Part shown: positions 29,001-37,257 of the stretch, one piece after another
How the letters are laid out: every line of letters begins with the position of its first letter
How positions within the stretch are numbered: position 1 is the stretch's first letter
Source: Lelliottia sp. JS-SCA-14
Lineage (GTDB): Bacteria; Pseudomonadota; Gammaproteobacteria; Enterobacterales; Enterobacteriaceae
Length of the DNA: 64,000 nt
Direction: 5' to 3'
Assembly: GCF_035593345.1 (NCBI RefSeq)
Contig: NZ_CP141606.1
Location: forward strand, 2,294,001-2,358,000
Translations under genes and position numbers: made by a program
Notes under the pieces: model-generated
What the model was told of the DNA's origin: nothing
The model's database searches: none
Seen by the model: only the letters and a program-made list of their open reading frames with translations

Positions 29001-29067
29001 TGATCTCTGCGAGTCTGCAACCACGATGAGGGCGTAAGCCTGAGTAGTCAGAATCGCAGAGGATCAA
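29001..29067. other. Long imperfect hairpin between cold-shock gene and ynfU
   Basis: TGATCTCTGCGAGTCTG at the left pairs with CAGAATCGCAGAGGATCA at the right, around a loop of about 30 bases. It fills the gap between two convergent genes. There is no clear T-tract on the plus side. It could be a terminator, an mRNA-stabilising fold or part of a small RNA. Confidence 0.55.
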
Positions 29068-29071
29068 CAAA

Positions 29072-29236
29072 TCAGACTTTTTGGTTGGATTTGAACATCG
29101 TGCTGCAGTAAGGACAAACCAGCAGTGACCCTTTTTGAACGCGCGTATAGCTGTGTTCAGAGTCTTTAGAGCAGTTTGGGCAAGGGCATTTAATCAGAAA
29201 GTTACGGCGGGCTTTTCCATCTTTGCGATCGGACAT
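29072..29236 (-). CDS. Small zinc-ribbon protein, YnfU family
   Basis: The 54-residue product has two cysteine pairs, CPNC and CPYC, about 23 residues apart, forming a zinc ribbon. It resembles the E. coli YnfU family of small zinc-binding proteins, which has no known function. I chose the ATG at 29236 because AGGA lies seven bases upstream; an ATG two codons earlier is too close to it. YnfU and cold-shock genes are prophage neighbours in E. coli. Confidence 0.75.
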   Translation of the reverse strand: MSDRKDGKARRNFLIKCPCPNCSKDSEHSYTRVQKGSLLVCPYCSTMFKSNQKV

Positions 29237-29814
29237 AGGCATTTCCTGTGTAATTGGCCTGCTACCATACACGTATCATCCTCAAATAGCTCGTATTCAT
29301 TTCCCTGTTGAAAGTTATCCCACCTTGCATCCATGACTTCGCTCACTCCAGGCGTTTCTCTGGTGTGCAGTTCAGCAGACTAAATTTCAAAAATACGATA
29401 ATCACTCTGCGCAATGTTTTCCCCGAATGGACTATTGATGTAATTATTTATTACTGCTTACTTCTGTAACTTCTTGTTTCGGAGATACCTATTTTAGGAT
29501 ATAGGTTTGGGCATTATTCTTAATTTATTATGTCAAAAATAATATTTTTGCTGGCTTTGAGTCAATGCTGATAGATTAATACATCATGGTATATATAACT
29601 GCAAACATCGCTTCACAGTGGCGATAGTGCCAGGCAAGAAAAGTCTGAGATCTATTTAGGCGTAACCGCAAGGTGACGAGGTATTCAACACATTCGGATA
29701 ATGTGAGTGTTTAACATTTATAAAATATAATTGTTATCTGGTATGGTCTGGATGCAGTATGGCAGTTATATTGGAATTATCTAAAATGGATTTTTTTGAA
29801 GGTCTTTGCTTATT
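29237..29814. other. AT-rich intergenic region at the island's left border
   Basis: About 580 bases hold no convincing gene. Base composition is clearly more AT-rich than the paa genes. Visible structures are a palindrome CAAAAATA-A-TATTTTTG at 29534-29550, an inverted ACCTAT/ATAGGT near 29490-29510 and CACATT/AATGTG at 29690-29706. These could be operators for the LuxR-type gene downstream. No integrase, tRNA end or attachment site is visible. Confidence 0.5.
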
Positions 29815-30378
29815 ATGAAAAGCGCGATAGCAAATGTTAAAATTGACAGTGATAACTATTATTATAAATTTGGGCTTTATCAGATGCTCGCACACATCTA
29901 TCAGTTCGAAAAACCAACCCCAGGAATTAAAAAGGTGCAAGGGCAGGTAAGTATCCTTTTTAGACAAAATATTGCTAGCATAATCTATCCAGGCCCTGAA
30001 CTGACATTGAATACCCTGGATATCCCGTTTGTCTGCAACACCCTCAACCTTAGCGAGATTAATGCGAAACTGGAAAAGATCATGATGGTCACGCAGTACC
30101 CTTATTTCGAGTGCGATAAACAGGTCATGTATCAACGCCTGGGTATCAAATCCTATCATCAGCTATCAGGCACAGAGTTTACTGTGCTGCGCTATTGCGG
30201 TAAGGGATTTCGCCCACGTGAAATTGCGTTAATACTCGACTGCTCAGAGAAAACGGTGAATACGCACTGTCGCAACGCGATGCGTAAAATGGGCATGTCG
30301 AAAAGAGTGGAGCTATATCAATATGCCACTCTGGTTATGTGTGATGAGGGGCGCGAAAGAGCGACACTTTGCCTCTGA
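29815..30378 (+). CDS. LuxR/FimW-type transcriptional regulator
   Basis: The 187-residue product has a C-terminal LuxR-type helix-turn-helix at about residues 115-175, with the classic pattern SGTEFTVLRYCGKGFRPREI and EKTVNTHCRNAMRKMG. The N-terminal half has no aspartate-rich receiver I can recognise. Coding is AT-rich, which suggests recent acquisition. The ATG at 29815 is chosen; a TTG at 29806 is closer to GAAGG. Its position beside a T6SS with fimbrial genes makes it a candidate regulator of that island, but this is inference. Confidence 0.75.
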   Translation: MKSAIANVKIDSDNYYYKFGLYQMLAHIYQFEKPTPGIKKVQGQVSILFRQNIASIIYPGPELTLNTLDIPFVCNTLNLSEINAKLEKIMMVTQYPYFECDKQVMYQRLGIKSYHQLSGTEFTVLRYCGKGFRPREIALILDCSEKTVNTHCRNAMRKMGMSKRVELYQYATLVMCDEGRERATLCL

Positions 30379-30380
30379 TA

Positions 30381-30415
30381 AAGAAACAACCCATGAACCT
30401 CATGGGTTGTTTCTT
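30381..30415. terminator. Bidirectional terminator between regulator and T6SS left arm
   Basis: A perfect 16-base stem starts AAGAAACAACCCATGA and closes over a three-base loop. A-tracts and T-tracts at the ends give T-runs in both directions. It separates the regulator from the convergent DcrB-like gene. Confidence 0.92.
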
Positions 30416-30416
30416 A

Positions 30417-30887
30417 TTATAAGGCGTGATTAGGCTGAAAAGTGTTGATGATCTGCACATAATGTTTACGTTGATATTCTGAAAACTCTTCCAGAGAATA
30501 CAGGGTGAATATCAACACTTCGCGCTCATTGTGATTAGTGGTCCCATGCCAGGGGAGTTTAATCACGGATTGTACCTGACGGACTTTTTTTCCGTCCTGT
30601 AAATAGTGATTGGCTATTTGCACGACCGGCAGCCGCGCCGGGCCAATTTCGTTTCTGAGCAGTTTTCCTTCCATCTGGAATCCCGGCAGTTTATTGCGCA
30701 ACTCTTCGATTTGCGCTTCGCAGAATGCCTCTGTCTCCTGATCCTCTTCGAGCGTCGCCCGGTTAATCATAATGTTGTATTCGTTGTCATCAGGATCCCT
30801 GAACATCAGAATATTAACCGAACGGTCGAGGATGGGAGCCTGACTCAGAAAATTACCTTCAAGAAGGCTGTAGTTGGGTGTTTTCAT
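30417..30887 (-). CDS. DcrB/DUF1795 protein, Eag-type T6SS chaperone candidate
   Basis: The 156-residue product matches the DcrB-related (DUF1795) fold. It has a start like YSLLEGNFLSQAPILDRSVNILMF and conserved ends in FEEFSEYQRKHYVQIINTF style. In T6SS clusters this family comprises Eag chaperones, which shield hydrophobic segments of effectors and load them on VgrG. It has no signal peptide, so it should be cytoplasmic. It is the last gene of the left arm, directly abutting the OmpA-like gene. No classical membrane-spanning PAAR effector lies nearby. Confidence 0.8.
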   Translation of the reverse strand: MKTPNYSLLEGNFLSQAPILDRSVNILMFRDPDDNEYNIMINRATLEEDQETEAFCEAQIEELRNKLPGFQMEGKLLRNEIGPARLPVVQIANHYLQDGKKVRQVQSVIKLPWHGTTNHNEREVLIFTLYSLEEFSEYQRKHYVQIINTFQPNHAL

Positions 30888-32495
30888 TTAAAAAAGATGC
30901 TCGTTAACGTTGATGGGAGTAGGGCGCAGAGGAAAAACATCTATCCTCCGGTTCAGCTGTTTGCCTGCGGAAGTTGAGTTGCTGGCGAGGGGGTACGCGT
31001 CCCCTTCGCCTTTCAACACAAACTGCTGCTCGGTGGCTGGGGTGTTATGCAACAGCCAGTCGCGGACTTCCCGCGCGCGTTGCTCTGAAAGGAGCGCGTT
31101 ACTTTTTTCATCGCCGCTGCTGTCCGTGTGACCGACGATCAGAAACGTGATTTCCGGATTTTTTTTGATGAGCTGCACCATCGGCTGCAGAAGTTGTTCA
31201 CGTCCTTGCAGGATGGTCGCACTGCCCGAGGCAAACAGCGAAGCGTGACTTGAGGAAGAGTAGACGCTCCAGTGGGAATACTTTCCGAGCTGGGTATCAG
31301 CGATCCCGACTAATTCGCGACAGCGTGACAATCCCCAGTTCTGAAAGAAAAGCGAGGAGGCACAGTTTTTCAGCGCGGCCCGCTGAGCTTCGAGGGTATC
31401 GAGCAGGGAAAAGGTCTGACTAATGTTCTCGACCGGGGTTTGCGACAGCGAATTTATCGTGCGGGTAATGTCGTCAGCCCGCTCTTGCTCGTGATAGTGC
31501 GCATAGGTCAGGCTTGCGAAAACCAGCAGTGGCACGATGAGCAGGAATCTCGGCGTCAGCACGCGCCCCCCTGAAGAGGGTGCCGTGATGCTGCGACCGA
31601 CGGGGGGCAAATCCACGGTGGCCGCAAGCGCTGGCAGAGGCGGGTAGATCTTCGCATGAGTGAGTGCGGGCAGGATCGCGAAGTGTTCCTCCAGCCAGCG
31701 TGACCATGCTCCGTGACGCGTAAAACCGGTGCCGTAATCCGCGATCATAATGCGCTTCAGCGTGGACGACGCGTGAGACAGTGCGGTGTTCAGATTCGAC
31801 AGCACCTGCTCTTCGTCCATCCATTGCCAGAGCAACCGCAGCGTGGCATGGCGCTGATGCAGGAAGGCCGGGGCCCCTTCAGACTGAGGGCGCAGGTTTT
31901 CCACTGACGCGCTGGTCAGTTTTTGCTCTCCGTCGGGCGTCTCCAGCCAGATAGCAGAGTCAGGATCGTGGGTAAAACGCTCGTCGCTGCATCGCACGTA
32001 CAGGGCAAAAATACAGGGCAGAGGGTCCGCCAGAATCGGTGACTGGAGGATGTTTCGCCACTCCTGTAGCGAAGAGATTGCTAGCGCCGCGCTGTCGTGG
32101 CCATCAGGAAAAAAGGGGAAAAAGAGTGTGACCTTCAGATTTTGTGGGTCCGCACCGAGCCGCGCTAATTGCCGGATCATCTCGCCCTGAGTGGCGGCAC
32201 ACAGCCAGAGTGCGCCGGTGGCAGAGTGCTCAATACTCCCTTTGTGTCTGGCGGAAAACCACTGGTTTACGTAGGGGCCAATTACCAGGTAGATCTGTTT
32301 TTCTACCCGTGGCATTTCGCAAAGGGGGGATGGGGGCGTCTCGTTTTGCAGGACCTCTCGCACCGTCAGGGCGAAAAACAGAACGGTCAGCCCTGCAAAC
32401 AGGGCATTCCACGCGGGATGAGGATAAATCCCCGTCGCCAGCAACAGCGCGGCGACCAGCAGAATGGGATAGCGGTCTTGAGAGCGTCTCAACAT
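30888..32495 (-). CDS. T6SS-associated membrane protein with C-terminal OmpA domain
   Basis: The 535-residue product has two N-terminal membrane segments (about residues 10-45) and a soluble region I cannot assign. A further membrane segment follows near residues 310-330. The C-terminal OmpA/MotB-type peptidoglycan-binding domain (about 415-525) has GHTDSSGDEKSN and LNRRIDVF. It probably anchors a complex to the cell wall. It overlaps the upstream DotU-like gene by seven bases. The pair mirrors the DotU-OmpA fusion TssL at 51735, so it may be a second, diverged set. Confidence 0.72.
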   Translation of the reverse strand: MLRRSQDRYPILLVAALLLATGIYPHPAWNALFAGLTVLFFALTVREVLQNETPPSPLCEMPRVEKQIYLVIGPYVNQWFSARHKGSIEHSATGALWLCAATQGEMIRQLARLGADPQNLKVTLFFPFFPDGHDSAALAISSLQEWRNILQSPILADPLPCIFALYVRCSDERFTHDPDSAIWLETPDGEQKLTSASVENLRPQSEGAPAFLHQRHATLRLLWQWMDEEQVLSNLNTALSHASSTLKRIMIADYGTGFTRHGAWSRWLEEHFAILPALTHAKIYPPLPALAATVDLPPVGRSITAPSSGGRVLTPRFLLIVPLLVFASLTYAHYHEQERADDITRTINSLSQTPVENISQTFSLLDTLEAQRAALKNCASSLFFQNWGLSRCRELVGIADTQLGKYSHWSVYSSSSHASLFASGSATILQGREQLLQPMVQLIKKNPEITFLIVGHTDSSGDEKSNALLSEQRAREVRDWLLHNTPATEQQFVLKGEGDAYPLASNSTSAGKQLNRRIDVFPLRPTPINVNEHLF

Positions 32496-32854
32496 ATCAA
32501 TGTATCGTCAAAATGAGGGGTAAGAAGAAAAGGCCGCATCAGGTTCATCACGTCGGATTCCGTGGCCGGGACAAGATCGCGATAGCACTCCTTTTCCAGC
32601 GTCGGGGCGGTGATCTGCTGCTGATTCCGTGCCAGCGCCGCGGCAATTCGGGCATCCAGACGACGGCAAAGCAGGGCGCAAATTTGCGATGTCTGCTCCT
32701 TCGTCCAGCCGCTCGCGGCAAGCGAGGCATCCAGGCGCACTATCCGCTGATGCATTTGCTCCCGAAACAGAGAAACGGAGGGGATTATGCCCCCCATTGC
32801 CAGCAGCGCATCAACCCCGAGCAGTGACTGGACCTGGCGGGCTGCGCTTACCAT
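32489..32854 (-). CDS. Small DotU-like protein of T6SS left arm
   Basis: The 121-residue product has no signal peptide. Its pattern of helices, with LLGVDALLAM, then SLFREQMHQRI, then TSQICALLCRRLD, resembles the start of DotU/TssL domains (LLxALC..LDE). It is only about half the DotU length and lacks a membrane segment. It overlaps both neighbours by seven bases, which shows it is translated as part of the operon. Function is not established. Confidence 0.5.
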   Translation of the reverse strand: MVSAARQVQSLLGVDALLAMGGIIPSVSLFREQMHQRIVRLDASLAASGWTKEQTSQICALLCRRLDARIAAALARNQQQITAPTLEKECYRDLVPATESDVMNLMRPFLLTPHFDDTLIC

Positions 32855-34194
32855 GCTTGCTCCACGACTGCACCCCAGCCGCTGAGTTCGTTAAAGGGGC
32901 AGAGTCGCACCACTGAGGGTGTTTCCGACGGGGTAGCCGTGAAATCGAGCGCGAGGGTCATTTTTCCTTCATCGGCGGATTCCATCGCGGCATCGATCTC
33001 CTCCCGGCTGAATTTCCGCTCATTCAGCAGACGGTTGTTGTCGCTGTAAACGCCCAGATACCACCATGCTGCCGTTGCCTGCGCATCGCTGATGTCCGTT
33101 TTGTTGAGCTTTATCGATTTGCCGAAGGGGGAGACCAGGCGCTGCGCCCACAGCGCATCATCCGGCCACTCATGGGGTAAAAATACGCTGCGTTTATCCG
33201 CCCCGATGACTTCAGGTAACACCGCGCGGCGCTTAACATCGATACCTGTCAGTCGTTCAAACTCCCTCAGACTACGGGCGTTCCCCAGTGAATAATCCCC
33301 GATATCAACCGGATCTGCTTCCAGACCGAACAGCGTGCGGATGCGCTTTTTAGACAGCGCGTCACGTTCCCACCATGCCATCTCAATCTCCCCGCTGCTT
33401 TTGGCCTCGCGGGAGTGATCGCCCCAGACCTTGTTCTCTTTTCGCCGTCCGTAGTAATGCCAGAGCAAAATTTGATGCGGGGTGTAGACGTCGTAACCGT
33501 GCGTAAAGGCGCGTGCCGCCATCGCGATCTCTTCTCCGGCGAAGAAAATATGGGGATCGTTGGCGACCTGTTGCACAAAGCTGCCGTCCGCGAAAATAAA
33601 CCCACCGGCAACATAACTTCCCCGGACTGGGGTATCGCTGCTGAGGGGGGTGGAAGAGAGCATCGGTAGCCCTTCTTTGGAAAATTCGCGAAAGATCAGT
33701 CGACTCGCAAACTGGCTGCGTTTTTCGTCCGGCTCCTGCGGGTCATAGGCCGGTGGATAGGTGGAGAGCACCGGTTTGGCACTCAGGGCGCGCAGCCCAT
33801 TCAACATCTCAATCATGCGGTGATCCCAGTGCCCCGCGAAGCGGCAGTGGGAGTCAATCTGTAGCGAAAAGGTTTCCCCTGCGTAGTGGCGCTCCGCGAT
33901 AAACCGCGCCCAGCAGGCTCCCCGGCTATGAAAATAGTGCACCGGGACGACGGTTATCAGCGCTTGCTGCCACTCAAAGCGCCAGACCGGGTCATCCGCT
34001 GCGTCGTCGGAGGCCATCAATTGCATTCCAGTCCCGGTAAACAACGACAGGCTCTCGTTGTCATGCTGCCAGCAAATAGTGATACGCAAATTTTGCGGAT
34101 CGCGGGCCATCGTAATCATGTCGCGCAGCGTCGGGATAAGCTCCGGGTCGCGGTAGCTGGCGATACTGACAAACAGAGTTTGGGTGGTGGTCAT
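32848..34194 (-). CDS. GlcNAc-transferase-family glycosyltransferase in T6SS operon
   Basis: The 448-residue product begins with the strong family signature SIASYRDPE (residues 10-18) and a nearby RITICWQ. This is typical of the GlcNAc-transferase family that includes the Dictyostelium Skp1 hydroxyproline transferase. A DSH motif at 114-116 takes the place of the DxD metal and nucleotide-sugar motif. Further conserved-looking blocks are YVAGGFIFADGSF (194-206), FFAGEE (217-222) and HYYGR (246-250). There is no signal peptide or membrane segment, so it should act on cytoplasmic protein or small acceptors. It overlaps the DotU-like gene and follows the adhesin by six bases. A candidate substrate is the Thr/Pro tail of VgrG. 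Confidence 0.82.
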   Translation of the reverse strand: MTTTQTLFVSIASYRDPELIPTLRDMITMARDPQNLRITICWQHDNESLSLFTGTGMQLMASDDAADDPVWRFEWQQALITVVPVHYFHSRGACWARFIAERHYAGETFSLQIDSHCRFAGHWDHRMIEMLNGLRALSAKPVLSTYPPAYDPQEPDEKRSQFASRLIFREFSKEGLPMLSSTPLSSDTPVRGSYVAGGFIFADGSFVQQVANDPHIFFAGEEIAMAARAFTHGYDVYTPHQILLWHYYGRRKENKVWGDHSREAKSSGEIEMAWWERDALSKKRIRTLFGLEADPVDIGDYSLGNARSLREFERLTGIDVKRRAVLPEVIGADKRSVFLPHEWPDDALWAQRLVSPFGKSIKLNKTDISDAQATAAWWYLGVYSDNNRLLNERKFSREEIDAAMESADEGKMTLALDFTATPSETPSVVRLCPFNELSGWGAVVEQAW

Positions 34195-34200
34195 GAAGGG

Positions 34201-35214
34201 CTATTTCACCTGCAATAAAATTTCCGCATGGGCAGTAAACTCGCCTTCTGCGGGGTGCTGTGCGGCACCAGGCTGCGACATCAGCGTCGCTTTCCAGTGA
34301 AACTCGGCGGGAAGCGTACTCCCGGTGCTGCTGAGGGTTTCACTCGTCGAACCGTCCAGCAGCAGATCGCCGCCGGTGCTGTTTTTAATGCGGATTGCCA
34401 GCGCATCGGTGGCACCGCTGCTGTCCTGGACTTTGATATAGCGGCTGTCCGTCGAGGCGCTATCGCTGGTGACCGAGACGGTGGTGGAGTAAGTGCCATA
34501 ATCGGTGCGACAGGTGATCGCAAAATCCAGTGGCTTTTCGATCTCGGCGCTGGCGTTGAGCATGTTGCCGGTGACCGTCCCGAAATCCACGGTTTTATCG
34601 CCCTCAAAGGTGCACGACGGGGTGCTGACAATTTGTATCGCCCCGATGTGCAATATCTGTGCGGCGTTGCTTATCGAATCGCTGATTACCCAGTTATAGG
34701 CATAATCATTCGGGGGCAGAATGATGTTCGCGCCCTGCGGGTCCAGTTTCAGCGTTTCGGCGGTTTTGTAGATCTCAATCCGATACAGCGAAGCGGCGTC
34801 ATACACCCAGGAGCCGGTCGGCGAAGGGGCGAAACTCATGTTACCCGGGGCGGGGAGTTGTCCCGTGCCGAAAGCCTGACCGTTGTTCCAGATGATTTTG
34901 AGGCCAATTCCGGGAACATTCGTCGGGAAAATATACCCGGCCCCCTGAGGCGGCAGATTCATCGCGCTTTTGCCGTAAGCTTCCCCATCGGCACAGGTGA
35001 TGTAACCGATCGGGTAACCTTGCACAGCGGTATCGTAATGGGTGACAGGCGTTGTTGTACTCGCAACCTGGTCGGCATCGACATAGACGGTCATGTCCGG
35101 TACCTCAAAGTTATGCGGCGCAGGCAGACCGGATTTTGGGCTCAGGACGCAGCTCGCTTGTGCGAAGCCAGCGCCAAGCAGTCCGATAAACAGCAATCCC
35201 ACTCGATATTTCAT
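34201..35214 (-). CDS. Fimbrial tip adhesin, two-domain type
   Basis: The 337-residue precursor has a signal peptide (MKYRVGLLFIGLLGAGFAQA, cleavage before SC). An N-terminal receptor-binding part (about 21-195) is followed by a C-terminal pilin domain (about 205-337) with paired cysteines at SCTFEGD and ITCRTD and a beta-strand end. This is the layout of FimH-like adhesins. The start codon overlaps the tssA stop (TAATG), so it is translated with the T6SS baseplate genes, although the matching pilin, chaperone and usher genes lie 7 kb away on the other strand. Confidence 0.83.
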   Translation of the reverse strand: MKYRVGLLFIGLLGAGFAQASCVLSPKSGLPAPHNFEVPDMTVYVDADQVASTTTPVTHYDTAVQGYPIGYITCADGEAYGKSAMNLPPQGAGYIFPTNVPGIGLKIIWNNGQAFGTGQLPAPGNMSFAPSPTGSWVYDAASLYRIEIYKTAETLKLDPQGANIILPPNDYAYNWVISDSISNAAQILHIGAIQIVSTPSCTFEGDKTVDFGTVTGNMLNASAEIEKPLDFAITCRTDYGTYSTTVSVTSDSASTDSRYIKVQDSSGATDALAIRIKNSTGGDLLLDGSTSETLSSTGSTLPAEFHWKATLMSQPGAAQHPAEGEFTAHAEILLQVK

Positions 35215-36215
35215 TATTCCTTCCCCTCGTTAGTTAAGTGAGCAACGATCTCGACCGGGAGCAGTTGCAGTAATTCACTGAAGGTTTTTCCTGACGTTTT
35301 GATGGCAAAATCCAGCAGCAAAATCACCGGGCTGCCGGGCTCTGCACCCATAAACCAGGCCTGAACAGCGTTGAGCGTTGCAAACGCCTGTGCCCGGCTG
35401 GTGATCTCTTTCGCGGGTGACGCCTGCGCGACGGTTGCCGGTTGATAAACGGGCGTTGACTCAGGCGCAGAAGGGGGGGCGGGTATTGGAAGTGCCGGTT
35501 CGCTGGCTGGCGTCACCTCAGGGTCGGTAAACAGCGCCAGCAGACGTAACGTCGGCAAAAAGCCGGGAGCGCTGTCTCCCAGGGAGTCCGCCAGCAGCGC
35601 GGACAACGTTTGTAGCTGCAAACGTGCTTGTGACAGGGAGGCTATGTCATTATCTCCCCCGTCGCGCCACGCGTTTTGCATCGCCTGAACCGTGGCTTCC
35701 GGCAGAGCGCTCTCATCACGCGGGATGGCGAGCGCGCGCTCGATATCTTTCACCAGACATTGCGTTCCCACCACTTTTGGCAGGGGATAGTGGCGAATAT
35801 CGTTGAGCAGGCCGCTGTGATCGTCGAGTTCGTTCAGGGCATTGGCGCGCAGCAGTGGCTCAAACTCGCCTTCATCGTGCAGCAGCGGATAAAGCTCATT
35901 CGGCCATTGCTGAAGTAACGCCAGCAGCGCCTGAAATCCTTCGCTGAGAGCCCGTAAACCCGTTGTTCGCAGGCGGCAGCGAATCAGGATGATGATCAGG
36001 CGGATATCGCGCGATTTAGCCAGCAGCGCGTGACAATCGCGTTCGATGTCCGCCCAGTTAACGGGGTTGGCCGTCTCAGTAAACTGGCCATACTCCGCCT
36101 CAAGCCGGGGCTGTAGTCGCGACTGAAGTAAAACAAATGCCGGGTTGTACTCCAGATCCTCGCCGCAGGGTGACGGGCCGGGGATCGGCTCAAGTAAGTG
36201 CTGGTAATAATCCAT
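35214..36215 (-). CDS. tssA: TssA, T6SS baseplate/tail cap protein
   Basis: TssA starts baseplate and sheath assembly. The 333-residue product has the N-terminal ImpA_N signature PIPGPSPCGEDLEYNPAF. It then has a Pro/Ala-rich linker (about residues 245-275) and the common TssA C-terminal pattern AEPGSPVILLLDFA. It is a short-form TssA. It follows tssG after 25 bases and shares one base with the adhesin start. Confidence 0.88.
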   Translation of the reverse strand: MDYYQHLLEPIPGPSPCGEDLEYNPAFVLLQSRLQPRLEAEYGQFTETANPVNWADIERDCHALLAKSRDIRLIIILIRCRLRTTGLRALSEGFQALLALLQQWPNELYPLLHDEGEFEPLLRANALNELDDHSGLLNDIRHYPLPKVVGTQCLVKDIERALAIPRDESALPEATVQAMQNAWRDGGDNDIASLSQARLQLQTLSALLADSLGDSAPGFLPTLRLLALFTDPEVTPASEPALPIPAPPSAPESTPVYQPATVAQASPAKEITSRAQAFATLNAVQAWFMGAEPGSPVILLLDFAIKTSGKTFSELLQLLPVEIVAHLTNEGKE

Positions 36216-36240
36216 ATAGCGTGGCTCGCTCCATCGGGGG

Positions 36241-37257
36241 TTAAAACTGGTAGTGTTCCGGTTCGAAACTCATGCCGGAGACGGGCTTATCGCGATCGTG
36301 TCGCGCCAACCAGCTGGCGTATCCCAGCTGGTGGCTACCGTTCAGGGTGGCCTGGGGCATTTCGTCGGCACGCAGGATCAACTGGACGTCCCAGGCAAAT
36401 TCATAGCCGGTGAAATTTCTGACCCATTCACACAGCACCGGAAGATCCTCTCCCCAGGGACTGAATCCCATGTACTGCGCCAGCGTCAGAGGGCCGAGCG
36501 TGAGACGAAATTTATGCTGACGATCCTGGAGGGTTTCGCCCAGCACCGCGCCGTCGCCAAGCTGCAGCGCGCAGTCCGGATGCCCGAGCCGACTGGTTTC
36601 CGCAGGCGTTAAATGGATCCACTGCGGGACGAACTCCTCAAGCAACACGGGAATGTCAAAGTAGTAGTGCAGCGCCCCCGCCAGCCCTTCAGGGTTGCGG
36701 GCCTCGCGGATCAAATGGGCCGAAGCGGCCAGTTGGGCATGAACGGGCAGAGAGGTATGACCCAATGCGGCTGGGTCCAGTCCGACGAGACTGGCGACAT
36801 AAAACGAGAAGGATTCATCCTCCTTTCGGTCCAGGGACGCCGTATCCTGAGAGATAAACCACGATCGCCAGAACAGGGAGAGTGCGCGATGGTGAAACAT
36901 ATCGACAAAATCCGTCAACGCCTGGTCGTCGTGCTGCTCGCTCCGGGACCACGCCAGCTCGGAGAGGTGCAACGGCATGGCGCCCTGCGGTCCCCAGATC
37001 CCCAGCCCAAACAGCTGAATATTGAGCGTGTCATTGTTGACTGACAGGTTGGCTATCTCCCGCGGCGAAAAGGCCATTTGTGCCGTCTGGCTGAGTCGAT
37101 GGCGCTCCTGAGACGGACGTTGCGCGGTGCCGGGGACGGGCAAGTCTGGGGTGCGAGCGCACAGGGCGCGCATCAGTCCCAGAAAACCGCTCTCCCAGGG
37201 GGCCTCTTCATGACACCAGCTGGCGAGAGTCTCTGACAGTGCAGATGGCTCCTTCAT
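36241..37257 (-). CDS. tssG: TssG, T6SS baseplate wedge protein
   Basis: TssG forms the baseplate wedge with TssF, TssE and TssK. The 338-residue product contains the family signature FGLGIWGPQGAMPLHLSE near residue 82 and FHHRALSLFWRSW, in the usual order. The ATG overlaps the tssF stop by four bases (ATGA). Confidence 0.93.
   Translation of the reverse strand: MKEPSALSETLASWCHEEAPWESGFLGLMRALCARTPDLPVPGTAQRPSQERHRLSQTAQMAFSPREIANLSVNNDTLNIQLFGLGIWGPQGAMPLHLSELAWSRSEQHDDQALTDFVDMFHHRALSLFWRSWFISQDTASLDRKEDESFSFYVASLVGLDPAALGHTSLPVHAQLAASAHLIREARNPEGLAGALHYYFDIPVLLEEFVPQWIHLTPAETSRLGHPDCALQLGDGAVLGETLQDRQHKFRLTLGPLTLAQYMGFSPWGEDLPVLCEWVRNFTGYEFAWDVQLILRADEMPQATLNGSHQLGYASWLARHDRDKPVSGMSFEPEHYQF

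Noticed and set aside
29237..29814. Search for tRNA, integrase or direct-repeat attachment sites at the island border.
   Set aside because: None could be seen, so integration by a site-specific recombinase is not supported by this window.
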